Shown piece by piece: positions 1 to 10,972 of a stretch of DNA of 64,000 nt (positions are counted from its first letter, which is position 1; each line of letters opens with the position of its first letter). The position numbers were made by a program, and so were the translations under genes. The notes under the pieces are model-generated. The model saw only the letters and a list, made by a program, of their open reading frames with translations. It did not search any database and was not told the DNA's origin. The stretch is from Podocnemis expansa (taxonomy: Eukaryota; Chordata; Testudines; Podocnemididae), in contig ML682067.1 of assembly GCA_007922195.1 (NCBI GenBank), positions 10,549,808-10,613,807 on the forward strand. Reading direction: 5' to 3'.

Positions 1-581
1 ACCTTACCACTCTAATATCCTCGCATCAACATGGCTACAGCAACATTGCCTAGAAGAGCTTAACAGAAATTCAGATAATGCTCTGTGAATATTCTACAAA
101 TAACTAGCTTCCAGTTTTCAGAGTAAGCAGCAAATGGAAGCTGTCACCAAAAATAAATTGCAACTACTTATGCAATACATTTTGCAACCTTTCCCAAGCC
201 ACTCTTCAACATTGCCTTTATCACACAAGAGGGAATTAGGCAACTAAATGAATTTCTGTTCACATCATAAGCCTTTGCCAAATATCTTTTAAATTACATA
301 TGTGCAACATTAATATTGTTTTTAATTACCCATGTGTATAGAAACTACAACCACAGTCAAAAAACGAAACCTTCAACAGCTGAGAAATCGCTATATTAAG
401 CAATATCTTATTACATTTCCAAAGAAATACTGTCCTTGGAGCAAATGTAAACCCTCTGCATAACAGATAAATCCTCTAGTTAGCCAATCCCATTTCTTAA
501 AAGCTTCTCTGATGTCTGGCTTCTGGGACCAAAGGTGATTCATGGAAGCCAAGCTTCCAATGATATTATTCTTCTCTCTTA
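1..581. other. No recognised feature
   Basis: AT-rich, apparently unique DNA. No reading frame resembles a known protein, and I see no repeat end until the MITE that follows. Confidence 0.6.
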
Positions 582-985
582 GGCTATGTTCACACACAGG
601 GGGTTATTTCGATACAAGTTGTTTCAAAACAACTTGTATCGAAATAAGGTGTTATTTTGAAATAAGTTAATTCGAATTAACAGTTTGTTAATTCGAATTA
701 AGGAAAAAAGCTCAAAGCGAAATAGCAGGTTCAGACAACATTTATTTTGAAACACGTCACCATTGTTTCAAAACAACATGTTCAGATAGCATTGTTTTGA
801 AACAATTGTTTCAAAACAACATTGTTTCGTTCTCACATGGGGTTTAACTTGTTTCGAAACAACGCCGTTGTTTTGAAACAACGGAACACATTGTTTTGAA
901 ACAACGGTGCGTCATGTGAACAGGGTAATTCTTATTTCAAAACAACCTCTGTTGTTTCGAAATAAGACTGCTGTGTGAACACACC
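582..985. mobile_element. Palindromic MITE, TTTCGAAA/TTTTGAAACAA subfamily
   Basis: The left end reads GGCTATGTTCACACACAG; the right end, reverse-complemented, reads GGTGTGTTCACACAGCAG. The element is flanked on both sides by CTTA (578-581 and 986-989), so I take CTTA as a 4-bp target duplication. The interior is an array of short self-complementary words built on TTGTTTCAAAACAA and TTAATTCGAATTAA, which can fold into many hairpins. There is no coding capacity, so mobility must have depended on a transposase supplied elsewhere. The superfamily is not assigned: ends starting GG with a 4-bp duplication do not by themselves identify one. Confidence 0.8.
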
Positions 986-1230
986 CTTAGTGAACATTCC
1001 CAATAATCTTCAGATTATTTCATTATCACACATACCCACAGTTAGTAACTGAAACAGAATATTTGCATGTGAAAATGACAATGAAGTCCACTTTCAGTGT
1101 AACACTCTTTATTTAAAAAAGTCTAGGCAAACAATGCTTTATAAAATTTTATACACCGGAAAAAATGTAAAAAGGCCTATAAAAATGCTATCAAAGGAAA
1201 ATCATGATAGAGACCCTCATAAGAGGCTAA

Positions 1231-1521
1231 GGCCAAGTCTATACTGATAGTGGTAAATTCACCACCATCAGTTGAGCTCTTTGGTTCAATTGAGCAGCCA
1301 GTGAAGACCAGTTCAATCAATTTGGAGTTTGACTCAGTAACTCCACTCCCATAAGAAAAGTAGTGATGAATTAAACTGAGGCATTTCCCTTTGACTTAGT
1401 GCAGTGGAGCTAAGGAGGTAAGTGGGTGTTAGAAAGTTGAAGGGAGATACACAAGTTATTTTATACAAGTAGTGTATCTCCCTTCGACTGCCACTGAAAA
1501 TGGTGGCAAGTGTAGATCACA
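1231..1521. mobile_element. Palindromic MITE, AGTCTATACT end variant
   Basis: The left end GGCCAAGTCTATACT and the right end (reverse complement TGTGATCTACACTT) are related to the other MITE ends in the window. CTAA flanks both sides (1227-1230 and 1522-1525), consistent with a 4-bp target duplication. The interior has an inverted copy of a GGGAGATACAC-type word near 1440-1485. It is non-coding. Confidence 0.6.
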
Positions 1522-1956
1522 CTAAGAAACAGCAGCTTCTCTGAGAATGCTCCTGGAAGATCATCACACTAGGTTACCAGCCTCCTTAGCAGTACTGCCA
1601 ACCCACAAAATATCATGACTTCCTTCAAAATCTAAATTTAAAAAAAAATATTTTGAGGTTTAATTTTATTTATATTCTTTTTTGGCCTTTAAAATTCATG
1701 GTTTCAAGATTTTGTCTGCAACCATGAGGTCAAGAAAATGACTTTTTCTTTTAAACAGAAGCTCAGATTTTCACATATGCACATCAGCCATGGGACTTCA
1801 AGAAAAATACCGACTATTTCATGATACAAATCACAAGAGTTGGTAACATGGCACTGTGAGTACTATGCCACTGTAGGTACGAAAGTGCAGATGGTAAATG
1901 TTAACTTAAAAATAAATTAGAGTTAAAACTTTGTTAAGGTTTGTTCACAACTAAAC
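1522..1956. other. No recognised feature
   Basis: AT-rich DNA with an A-run near 1640 and no convincing gene or repeat boundary. Confidence 0.5.
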
Positions 1957-2132
1957 ATGACAGCGGCACCATGGTAGTGCTTCAGCGTAGATATAAGGTA
2001 TGTGAACGGAAAGGGCTTTCCTGTCAGCATAGCTAATCCACCTTCGAGAGAACCAGTAGGTACGGCCATAGAACAATTCTTCCCCTGACTGATATAGTTA
2101 AATGGACCTAATTTTCTAGTGTAGACAAGGCC
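1957..2132. mobile_element. MITE right half, TAGTGTAGACAAGGCC end
   Basis: The segment ends with TAGTGTAGACAAGGCC at 2117-2132, an end typical of dispersed reptile MITEs as I remember them. The interior holds remnants of a CAGCATAGCT-type palindrome. The left boundary is not clear; it could be a truncated copy. Non-coding. Confidence 0.5.
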
Positions 2133-4523
2133 TTACTCTTCTATGTGTAGAGGAAATGTTGGAGGACTAAGGGAGATATGGTTTGATAAGAATTTTTAAA
2201 ACATTGTTAAGAAATGTAAATGTTTCAGAATTATTAAGTCAGCATATTGCTAGCTCATGTAACCTTACAGTGTATGACAGTTACTCTCATGCACACCATC
2301 CTCTTCCTTAGAATTACTTCATGTGTGTGCATGTGTGCACATGTGTGTGCAGATGCATTCCCTTATTTAAATTTTATTATAAGCTCTTCAAGGAAGACAG
2401 CAATGTACACACAAGTTTGGTAACACCTAGTACACAATGTCCCCAACTCTCAGTATTACTGCAATACCAATAAAAGTAATAATATGTGCACAAACTTTGT
2501 TATGAAGTAGTTAGTGTTGCTTCACACACACACCTGACATTAACCATATAAAAATCTAGGAAATGAAGTCAGAACTAGTTGGAATCCTGTGTTCTTCCTG
2601 CCACAGAACTACAGTTTACTCTAAGAACTGCTGTACGCTGTAGCCCTAGGTCCCACCCCTCAGGTCACCCCACTCCAAAAAATCCTTTTATGAAGTCATC
2701 CCCCCAATACTATTAGTTGTGGATGTTTGGTCTACTAGTCTGTTGTTTGTGGAGGTTGAAGGAATGGTGGTACCAGGGATACAAAATATTCAAAAAGAAT
2801 ACAAACTATCCTGGTGTGAAATTTCACATTGACAGGCTACCTGTTTTTAGAGTGACAACACAGGAATGTATGCCTTGTTTTAAGCTACATTTAGAAAACA
2901 ATCCTAATGACATCGTTGTTATTAAGGTTCCAAAATATGTCCATTTTCATGTTACTCTTTAAAGTGAACTTGTATATTTCTACATAAATGTCAAATCAGT
3001 GGTTACTCAGGGTTCCCCCCTCCTCACACTTCACACTGTCCATTGTCAGTTTGCAAACATTCATTCCACAGGAGAATGGTGATATGAGATACACATTGAT
3101 GCCATTTGGAAAAAGAGCAAAACAACACTAGATCATTGCTACACAGCTACTGGTAATTTATATGACACTTACTTCTTCTATTGTCCACATACAAAGATAT
3201 ACAAATTCAACTGACAGTTGCTCATTAAAATGCATCGTTACTTAGTATATATTCACAGAACATTCTGTAATGGCAACAAAAATGTGCTTTAAGAAAATAA
3301 ACAAAAAAGAAAATCACAACACCAAAAGAGACCATCTTTATAGAAACAAAAAAGGTGCCTCTCAAGAGTTCAGATGCCACAATTTAAAAAATGCTGCACA
3401 ACCAACATAGTGAAATACAGATTGTTATATGAATCTGTTTTGAACAATAATTTTCAACATTATGGCATCTCCAGTGTAGACAATTCTCAGGTCTCAGCCA
3501 TACTGTGTGCACAGCTGATATGGTGCAATCTTTTCTCTACAGCTGGTCTTGTTTGTCATCTCAGCTTACTTGATTAAGCATTTTAATCAGTATTTTGCAT
3601 AGGACTATGCACCTTCTGTTGAAAATCAAGTTTGGCTGGTATTTAGTTGAAAACCAGTTGACTCCAACATTTTATCCAGACATCCTCTATTCTCATTTAG
3701 AATCAATATTTTAAATCCCACCTTTCCTTATTTACAAAACAACAGTGAATATTCCCTAATCTTTTTTAAACCCACTATTAATGATGCTGGTAAACTGTTT
3801 ACATTAAGTATAATGCCTTGGAGACTAGCAGAACTTGACTGCTTTTCTTTGCTTGTCTTAAGCTTTGACCTTCTTGCCTCTCACACATGTAAAAAGTTAT
3901 TTCCTTTAAGTGCTGAATTCACTTATTCTCATCTGACTGTCTTTTGCTAAACCTTCCTTTCCCAAACAACCAGATCTGCTGCTCTATTTATGTAGAATAA
4001 GCAAACACAATATTTGCCCCAATGTTTCCATCAAATTTAGTTTAAATGACACATAATAAATACAGGTATGTTTAATATAGCTACAACATGTAAGTTAATA
4101 ATAATGTTTTCCATTCACTCTGTGACACATGCTACTAGTAGATGTTAACATAACTCCATTATGTTACAACTTTTTGGTAATTCATTTTCTCCAAAAAACC
4201 TGAATACTAAACTATTCAACATGGATCACACATGTCCATTGGGTTCTTGGCGTTCTTGGCGTGCACGCGTGCATGCGTGTGCATGCACCCCAATGCACTG
4301 TTGCTGAAAATATTTCCCTTGTTGGTATCTGTCACAGCAACTCAAGAACCCTCTGCTCCTGCTCATCAGTATAAAGGGCCCAGTCAACCAATGCCCATTC
4401 AGTTCCTTTTTTCTAGAAACTCCACTGCAGAGGGATAGGAAGGCAAGTTCTGAAACTGACATATGTAAGACATCTCAAGGAACAACAACATTTGCAAAGG
4501 TTAGTAATCATTAATTCTTCAAG
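2133..4523. other. No recognised gene; short TG-rich tract
   Basis: About 2.4 kb of AT-rich DNA. A short TGTG/CATG-rich tract lies near 2318-2352 and a GCATGCG/TGCATGC cluster near 4260-4290. Open frames here are short and resemble nothing I know. Confidence 0.55.
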
Positions 4524-5037
4524 GGTATGTCTACATTTACAATTCAGCTCAAACTGATGAGGATTAATTTGAACTAAATTGGTGCATGGTCACACTGGCT
4601 TTCACTACTTTGAACTAAGGAATTCCTTACTTCAAAGTAACGAAAGCTTACTTCAAAGTTATAAAACCTCCCTTAACTTCAAAGTAACAGTTAGTTCAAA
4701 CTTATTAGCTCAACCTAACCCAATGGAGCCAGGTTAATTTGAACTAACCGTTAGTTTGAATTAATGTGGTTTGACCTTCTTCCTCCCAGGGTGCCTTCCT
4801 CTTTCTATGTATTGTGTGGGGGCATGGCTCCTGGGTTTCATGTTGCCACACTTCCCGTAGTGCTCCCCTCCTAAATTGAACTAGCAGGTCCTGTCCATGG
4901 ACATGCTAGTTTGACTTGGGTCTCTAGTGGGGACATATTAGTTCGAATTATCTTAGTTCGAATTAGCCATTATTAGTTTGAATTAATTAATTCAAACTAA
5001 GTTAATTTGAACTAACTTCTTAAGTGTAGACATAGCC
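4524..5037. mobile_element. Palindromic MITE, TTAGTTCAAACTAA subfamily
   Basis: The left end is GGTATGTCTACATTT; the right end, reverse-complemented, is GGCTATGTCTACACTT. CAAG flanks both sides (4520-4523 and 5038-5041) as a clean 4-bp target duplication. The interior consists of AGTTCGAATT and TTTGAACTAA words in both orientations around a non-palindromic centre (about 4760-4920). No coding frame. It is one of the best-delimited copies of this superfamily in the window. Confidence 0.85.
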
Positions 5038-5049
5038 CAAGTGATTGCA

Positions 5050-5990
5050 CCAATGCATTCCATTCTTGGATGCCTTTCAAGCAATAATATTAGCAAAGGG
5101 ATCAGAGTTCATGTATACACAGACTGTAGTACAACTTGACCAAATTTGGCGTCATCTCTAGAGAACTGGATGATGTCATGATGGGAAGAGAAAGCGTGTA
5201 CCAATGAACAGACTGCCTGTTTTACAAATGTCCAGGATAGAGATCTGCACTAGAAATACCATTGATGATGCTGGCATTCTTATAGAGTGATAATCAGTTT
5301 GTCTGGTGGTGAAATGCTTGCCACATCATAACAGGCATGGATACAGGAAGTTATTCAAGATGAAATTCTCTGTTAGGTAATTAATAGACTGTTCATTCTG
5401 TACATGATAGCCATGAACAGTTGGATAGACAGCTAAAACAGACCAGTTCTGTCTGAGTAGAACACAAATGGTCATCTAATATCCAATGTGTGGTAGCTGT
5501 TTCTTGTTCCTATTTGCATGTGGTTTTAGGTAAAAACAGTTAAGTGAATTGACTGATATGAAAATTTGAACTGCTTTGGAGAGGAAACTCATATAAGAGT
5601 GAAAGCACACCTTATTTTTCAAGAGGATTATATACAGTGTTTTGGAGTTGATGGCACACAGTTCAGAAATCCTTCTAACAAAAGTGATAGCAATTAGGAA
5701 ACCACCCTCCAGAGCTCTATGGTGGTCCCATAAATCTAGGCAAGACCAAGTTCAAGTCCCATGGAGGAATGGGATCTCTTATTTGAGAGTACAACCTCTC
5801 CATGCCTTTAAGGAATATGATTGTTATATCATCAGAAAAAAAAGAGAACAGTTATCCATATGAGGGTGGAAAGTTGACAGAAGAAATTTCTAAGCCTTGC
5901 TTTTCTCAGGTGCAGCAGATAACCAAGCATATGTTGAATGGACAAATGCATTTTCGAGACTCTGGTTGGACAAGTCCAGGTGAAGAATCA
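5050..5990 (-). pseudogene. DIRS-type tyrosine recombinase remnant
   Basis: Read on the minus strand, about 5990 down to 5640 translates in pieces that resemble the tyrosine recombinase (YR) domain of DIRS retrotransposons as I recall it: LLHLRKARL, then FLKGMERLYSQIRDP, then IPPWDLNLVLPRFMGPP. Further down, near 5280-5100, come pieces like DICKTGSLF and RDDAKFGQVVLQSV, which fit the end of the recombinase. In these elements the YR integrates a circular DNA intermediate. Several stops and frameshifts are present, so it is a dead copy. It continues the gag and RNase H remnants at 6430-7840, the gap being filled by a MITE. Exact ends are uncertain. Confidence 0.65.
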
Positions 5991-5995
5991 CTTTT

Positions 5996-6412
5996 GGTAT
6001 GTCTATACTTGCAAGTTAGTTTGAATTAAGGAGACTTAATTCAAACTAACTTATTACCTGCCTACACTAGGCTTTCATTAATTTGAATTAAGGAATTCCT
6101 TAATTCAAACTAATGAAAGCTTAGTTCAAATTAGTAAGACCTGCCAGTTAGTTCAAACTAAGCCCTTAGTTCAGTCCTTAGTTTGAACTAAGGATGGTGT
6201 ATGTTAGGATCAACCCTTAGTTTGAACTTAATAAATTTGAATTAAGGGGAGTTAGTCTGAATTAACAAATAGACTAATTTGACTTAATATTAAGTTGAAT
6301 TAATCTACTTTGTTAATTTGAATTTATAAATTTGAGTTTAGTTTGAACTAAACTCAAAGTTATTAGTCTGAATTAACAAATTTGAACTAACTTTTCCCAG
6401 TGTAGATATTAC
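5996..6412. mobile_element. Palindromic MITE inserted in a DIRS element
   Basis: The left end is GGTATGTCTATACTT; the right end, reverse-complemented, is GTAATATCTACACT. Flanks are TTTT (5992-5995) and TTTC (6413-6416), a probable decayed 4-bp duplication. The interior is almost wholly TTAGTTTGAACTAA/TTAATTTGAATTAA words in both orientations. It sits between the RNase H and recombinase remnants of the minus-strand DIRS element, so it is younger than that element. Confidence 0.7.
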
Positions 6413-6429
6413 TTTCCATTCTGACAGGT

Positions 6430-6980
6430 AGGTGGCTCTGGTAGAGGGCTTTCGGCTACCTAGTAAGACCTGGCAAACTCACTGTAAGCAAAACTGTTTT
6501 CTGGGATTAAGCCATGGAGCTTCCCACCTATTATATGAAGGCATCACAGCTTGGAATTGAGCAGCTGACCAGCGTCTTCAGAGATCAGATCTGGATACAG
6601 TGGGAGTGAGATTGGATATGCAACAGAGAAGTCCAGTGGAGTGGAGAACCAGTATTGGCAGGGCCATACTGGGACTATTTATACAATCTGGGCATGGTCC
6701 TATTTGATCTTTGGTAGACCTCTGCATAGGAGTGGGGTTGCAGCAAAAGCACAGTGAAGATTTTTTGTCCAAGACAGAAGAAATTTATCTTTAACTGAGC
6801 CTGGACTGTGGTCTTACAGGGATAGAATTGATAACATTCCTGTTGGACTTGTTTGCATACAGGTCTAGCTGGAGAGTCTCCCACTGCTGCAAAATGCATC
6901 TGGCTACATCAGGGTGAAGTTATGAACCATGGTAACTTGAAAAATACCAATTCAGGTGGTCTGCTAGGTCATTCTTTTCC
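6430..6980 (-). pseudogene. DIRS-type RNase H region remnant
   Basis: On the minus strand the segment near 6980-6850 reads NDLADHLN, then LHPDVARCILQQWETLQLDL and then YAN, with one stop between. This matches the RNase H/connection region of DIRS retrotransposons, where an ADxLSR-like motif is followed by a PQVDLFA-like motif. Further on, 6770-6600 reads CPDCINSPSMALPILVLHST, fitting the typical stretch ahead of the recombinase. RNase H removes the RNA strand during reverse transcription. The reverse transcriptase core itself is not seen and seems deleted between this segment and gag. Confidence 0.65.
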
Positions 6981-7059
6981 CCTAGAAGGAAAGAGGTATT
7001 GAGGTTGATTTAATGAGCTACGCAAAATTCCCACAGGTGTATTACTTCCTAAAAAGGAG

Positions 7060-7840
7060 GGATGAGCAAGCTCCTTCCTGCAACTAGGAGCTCCTATGTA
7101 TGGTCACTGCTGAAGTCAGATACCTGGCAGCCAAGTCAGCCCCATCTAGAGCAGCTTGCAACCAGGCCCTTGCTACAACTTTCCTTTCATCTACTAATGA
7201 GAACTCCTGCCTAGCATCTTCTGGGAGCATGTCTTTAAAATTTTGCATGGAGGTCTAATCATTAAAGTCATAGCTGTATAAAAAAGTACATGCTGATTTT
7301 CAGTCCTGAACTGCAACCCTCCTGTAGAATAAACTTTCCTACCAAACAGGTCTAACTTGTTTCAGTCTCTGATTTTAGGGATGTGCTCTAATACCCCTGT
7401 CTGTTCCTCTCATTGGTAGCAGATATTACCATTGATCCATTGTGGCTGAACGGGAATAAGGGAACCTATAACCTTCGGGAGGTATAGAATGCTTGCACTC
7501 AGTCCTTTTTGAAGTTGAGGGAAAGGGGTGCAGAGATCTGCCTCAGCCCCTTAACTGGGTCCATAATGATCTCACTAAGTAGCAGAATCACTCTGGAAAG
7601 AGCTGGAGTTGCTAACATATTGACTAAGTGGTGAGAAGATTCTTTTACTTCCTCCATGGCTATGCTCAGACTTACGGTGACCCTCTTTAATGGTTCTCAG
7701 TATCCTTTACTGTCATCTGCAGAAGGTGACATGCCCCCTCCTGAGACTGCCTCATTAGGGGAGGAGGAAGATGAGCCTATTACTCTTGTGAATGCTCTTC
7801 CTCCATTTTCTGACCCATGGCATCCTATTGATCGGGCTCT
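7060..7840 (-). pseudogene. DIRS-type gag remnant
   Basis: Minus-strand translation from about 7840 downward gives pieces characteristic of DIRS gag-like ORF1: PSPNEAVSGGGMSPSADDSK, then AMEEVKESSHHLVNMLATPA, then LFGRKVYSTGGLQFRTENQ and NFKDMLPEDARQEFSLVDER, ending WLQAALDGADLAARYLTSAV. The same domain is present in the plus-strand element at about 41930-42240 (CKVYFSSAFQLRVTNNQAL and LLPPEAKEEYDAFLEEG), which supports the call from inside the window. Several in-frame stops make it a pseudogene. The plus-strand open frame at 7656-7961 is its antisense shadow. Confidence 0.75.
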
Positions 7841-7842
7841 TG

Positions 7843-8180
7843 GGCTGTGTTCAGACGAGAGTTTTATTTCAAAACAACAGCCGTTGTTTCAAAATAAAAT
7901 TTCTTATGTCCACATGATGTTCCATTATTTTGAAACAACGGGACCCGTTGTTTCGAAATAATGGATGTTATTTCAAAACAGTAAAACGTCCCTTGAAATT
8001 GAAATAGCCATTGTTTCGAAACGGCTGTTTGGACACGTTGTTTCAAAACAACACCATTGTTTCAAAACAACTGTTTCAAAACAACATGCCCAAATCGCCT
8101 TATTTTGAAATAACAGCCATTTCAATAGCAGGCTTTCCCTTAATTCGAATTAACATTTTCTTAATTTGAATTAACTTTAC
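7843..8180. mobile_element. Palindromic MITE, TTTCAAAACAAC subfamily, 3' truncated
   Basis: Starts GGCTGTGTTCAGACGAG and is filled with TTGTTTCAAAACAAC and TTATTTTGAAATAA words in both orientations. Its right portion (8100-8175) matches the right part of the MITE at 30913-31935, including the AGCAGGCTTTCCCTTAATTC junction. The terminal GTGTAGACATAGCC is missing here, so the copy is truncated. Confidence 0.7.
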
Positions 8181-8382
8181 TGATAGGATTTGCAAAAGCA
8201 AGAAGAGTAATTCCAGGTGATAATAAGGAACTGAGGGGCTCAGACTTGGCTGGGCCCTTTGTATTAATGCCAGTGGTGCACAGCAGCACACAGCACTCAA
8301 GCTGGCGTTAAGGGAAAATTTTTCAGTGACTGTGATGGTGCATACACAACCAGAGTGGAATGCACATGTACAATCACTCAAA

Positions 8383-8632
8383 GGATCATAGAAGATTAGG
8401 ATATGAAGAGACCTCTGGAGGTCACCTATTTCAACCCCCTGTTCAAAACAGGATCAATCACAACTCAATCATATTAGTCAAGCAGCACCTGAAAACTCTC
8501 TAGGTCACCCACTGCAATGCTTTATCACATTCCTGGTGAAGAAGATTTTCCTAATATCCAACTTTGATCTCCTCACTGCAACTTGAGATGATTGTTCTTT
8601 GTTCTGTCATCTGCCAACACTGGGAATAGTTT
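8383..8632 (-). mobile_element. CR1 LINE 3' end, minus strand
   Basis: Begins with AATCATAG-like tail complement (GGATCATAGAAGATTAGG) and then GAAGAGACCTCTGGAGGTCA, the reverse complement of the conserved CR1 3' region that reads GATGACCTCctGAGGTC in the plus-strand copies here. The rest fits the CR1 post-RT region (LINE C-terminus) in reverse. Truncated at the 5' side, as is usual for CR1. Confidence 0.8.
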
Positions 8633-8637
8633 AGCCA

Positions 8638-8955
8638 CAGGGTCTCAAACTCGAATCACCACAAGGGCTACATGAGGATTAGTACATTAGCCTGAGAGCG
8701 GCACCACTGAAACCTTTTATACAATGATAGTCAAAATGAAAACAATGAAGAGGAACATCTAGGCCAACAGTAAGTAAGAAAGAACTACTTCCATTCAAGA
8801 TGGAGGTATCATCAGGAAGAGAAAGACTAAGTAAGTAAACACACTTCAAACTTTGCATTATCAATTATTTGAGAAATTCTGAGTGTTGTTGCAGGCCTCA
8901 GGAAATAACTTTAGGGGCTATATATGGCCCGGAGGCTGTGAGTTTAAGACCCCTG
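8638..8955. mobile_element. hAT-like MITE, CAGGGTCTCAAACT family
   Basis: The left end CAGGGTCTCAAACTC pairs with the right end GAGTTTAAGACCCCTG. A second copy of the same family lies at 18280-18467 and shares GAGGACTAGTACATTAGCC-type sequence. CAG...CTG ends of this kind mark hAT transposons. An 8-bp target duplication is not clear here. Confidence 0.65.
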
Positions 8956-10859
8956 GTCTAGCACCATCCTCCCTGGAACCCCCTTTCAGGCAGCTGAAGA
9001 ATACACCATTTGACTGAGTTCAAGCTCTTGGATTTGAACTTCTAGCACAAGACAGGACTGAACTACCATAATTCTGAAAGATTTGAGGCACTAGGAAATG
9101 TGTCATTTAAACCAACAAATTACCAGTATTTCAGAGCTTTTTGAAATATTCTTATTTTGTTTCTGATAAATGGGAAGACCTCTCTCACCCAAGAATAACC
9201 TATGCCCCATGTGACCCGTGCATGCATAGAGTACCACCTGAAAATGCCAAAGTCAAGGCAGGTGGCAAAAAGAAAGAAGATTCTCCCATCACTGGTGAGT
9301 GACGCTTAAGTCAAATTTAACAACCAGCCATAAACAATGCTGCTGATTTCTAAAATTGGTTCTCAAGAAGCTAAAATAAAACATACACAGCTCCCTTTAC
9401 TGCATTTCAGTCTTTGGTTCCCACTCAGCCCCTGGGTCCGGTAAACAGATAAGTTATTTGAATCCCTATGCTCTTTACCTAAAAGGTTGTCCTGACCTCA
9501 AAGGGTTAGTCATTTTATTAGATCAATATTAATTTGGATCTTACCTGAAATACCATGCTGCCAGTCAGTCTTCTAGTAACTAAAACTAAAGGTGTATTAT
9601 AAAAGGAAAGAAAGCAACTATAAGGGAATTGTTAAATGATTAAAGCAATCAGATATATAATGATTTAAAAATACATATGTATATATCAGGTTTCCAGGAT
9701 GTCCCTCCAGTGTACATCTAGTACCTGGATGGGTCTTAGTCCTTTGATTCACAGATTCAGTTGCAGATGAATTGATCCAGAGGTAGATGAAGACTGAAGA
9801 CTAAATGGAAGTGATGCGGCTGCCTTTTATGTCCCTTGACCTTTACGATACTGCTTGTGGAAATTTACAGAAATAAGATGGAGTTCAGGGTGACATGACT
9901 AAGTCTGGCGATTCATATGATGTAGTCCATGGTTTCTTTCCCTCGATTTATTGTACCTTTGAGTCCCCTTAATGGGCCATCAAGGCACTAGTGCTGCAGC
10001 CATCCTGGCTACAGTATCATCCAGAAACAGCACAACTTGAAATATAGACACATCAGACGTATCCAGAACTTCTAATACACATATGATGCATGCACATAAG
10101 CAATATTGTCACACTTAACAAATTATAAACTAGCTAGCAGTACCTGACATGGCCTATCACATACAAATTATGGTAATTTTCACATGTTGATGTTAAGTAA
10201 TAGCATAAATGGTCCCCCTAATACATCCAATGTCACATCTCAGATATCAGCTATAGGTTGGATGGCTAAAATGAAAATTTTCAGAAATCCACTCCTGCCA
10301 TACTGAAAAGAAGGCAGGCAAGTAGGAAGCCTGGCAAACTATTGGTGGGGTTTTCAAAGATGCTAAACACAGCATCTCCCACAGATGTCAATGGATTTGT
10401 AGGCACTCAGCCTCTTTGAAACTCAGGCCCCAAGCCCACAGATGCTGGATTACAAGTGTGTGATTTTGCTTTGCTGTAAGTGTGATATTTATTGGATTTC
10501 TATTCACGTCATAATAGTGACAGCATCATTGACAAAATCAAGTGTATACAGAGCAAAAACCTCAGTCAGCCTGCATGGACGCTTCTAAAACACCTCTGAA
10601 GCCTCAAGTTTAAAAGCCATTGCAGTTCCCTGATGTTCAATCAGCTCTAAGGACTTGCTCAAGAAAGTACCATTCTTAAATTAGACAGCCCAGGTTTGAG
10701 CTGTGTGAGTACGCTGGGCTGCTGCAGTGCTCTACCTAGTCATTCCCTTCTACCTTAAGTCAGGATAGGTACTTTGCAGAACCACTGAGCTGCTATCAAT
10801 ATTTTCATATAAACAAGCAACATGAGAAGAGATACCTTTGGTCTCTGAATTCTCTATAT
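8956..10859. other. No recognised gene; decayed repeat material
   Basis: AT-rich DNA. The part around 9740-10250 (AAATAAGATGGAGTTCAGGG and nearby) reminds me of a dispersed turtle repeat, possibly LTR-derived, but I see no boundaries. Around 10330-10440 lies an old palindromic repeat containing ATGTCAATGGATT. No protein-like frame. Confidence 0.4.
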
Positions 10860-10972
10860 CAGTGCTTCTCAATGACCAGTCAATGGATCGGCACCAGCCC
10901 CTGTTATCTCCCTAACACAGTTTAGGAAGGCAGAAAGTCAGTCTCTGATATCAAAAAGGCTGAGAAACAGTG
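10860..10972. mobile_element. Small hAT-like MITE
   Basis: 113 bp from CAGTGCTTCTCAATGACC to GGCTGAGAAACAGTG, the classic hAT end pattern CAGTGGTTCTCAA. Flanking octamers CTCTATAT (left) and TTCTGCAT (right) agree at 5 of 8 positions, compatible with an old target duplication. Confidence 0.65.

Noticed and set aside
582..985. Regularly spaced palindromic words resembling a CRISPR array
   Set aside because: Words are self-complementary variants without constant spacers, within a transposon with TIRs and target duplication in a vertebrate genome.
4260..4290. GCATGCGTGTGCATGC cluster as a regulatory site
   Set aside because: Alternating purine-pyrimidine simple sequence with no further support.
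7656..7961. 101-codon plus-strand frame
   Set aside because: It is antisense to the DIRS gag remnant and runs into a MITE; no recognisable protein.
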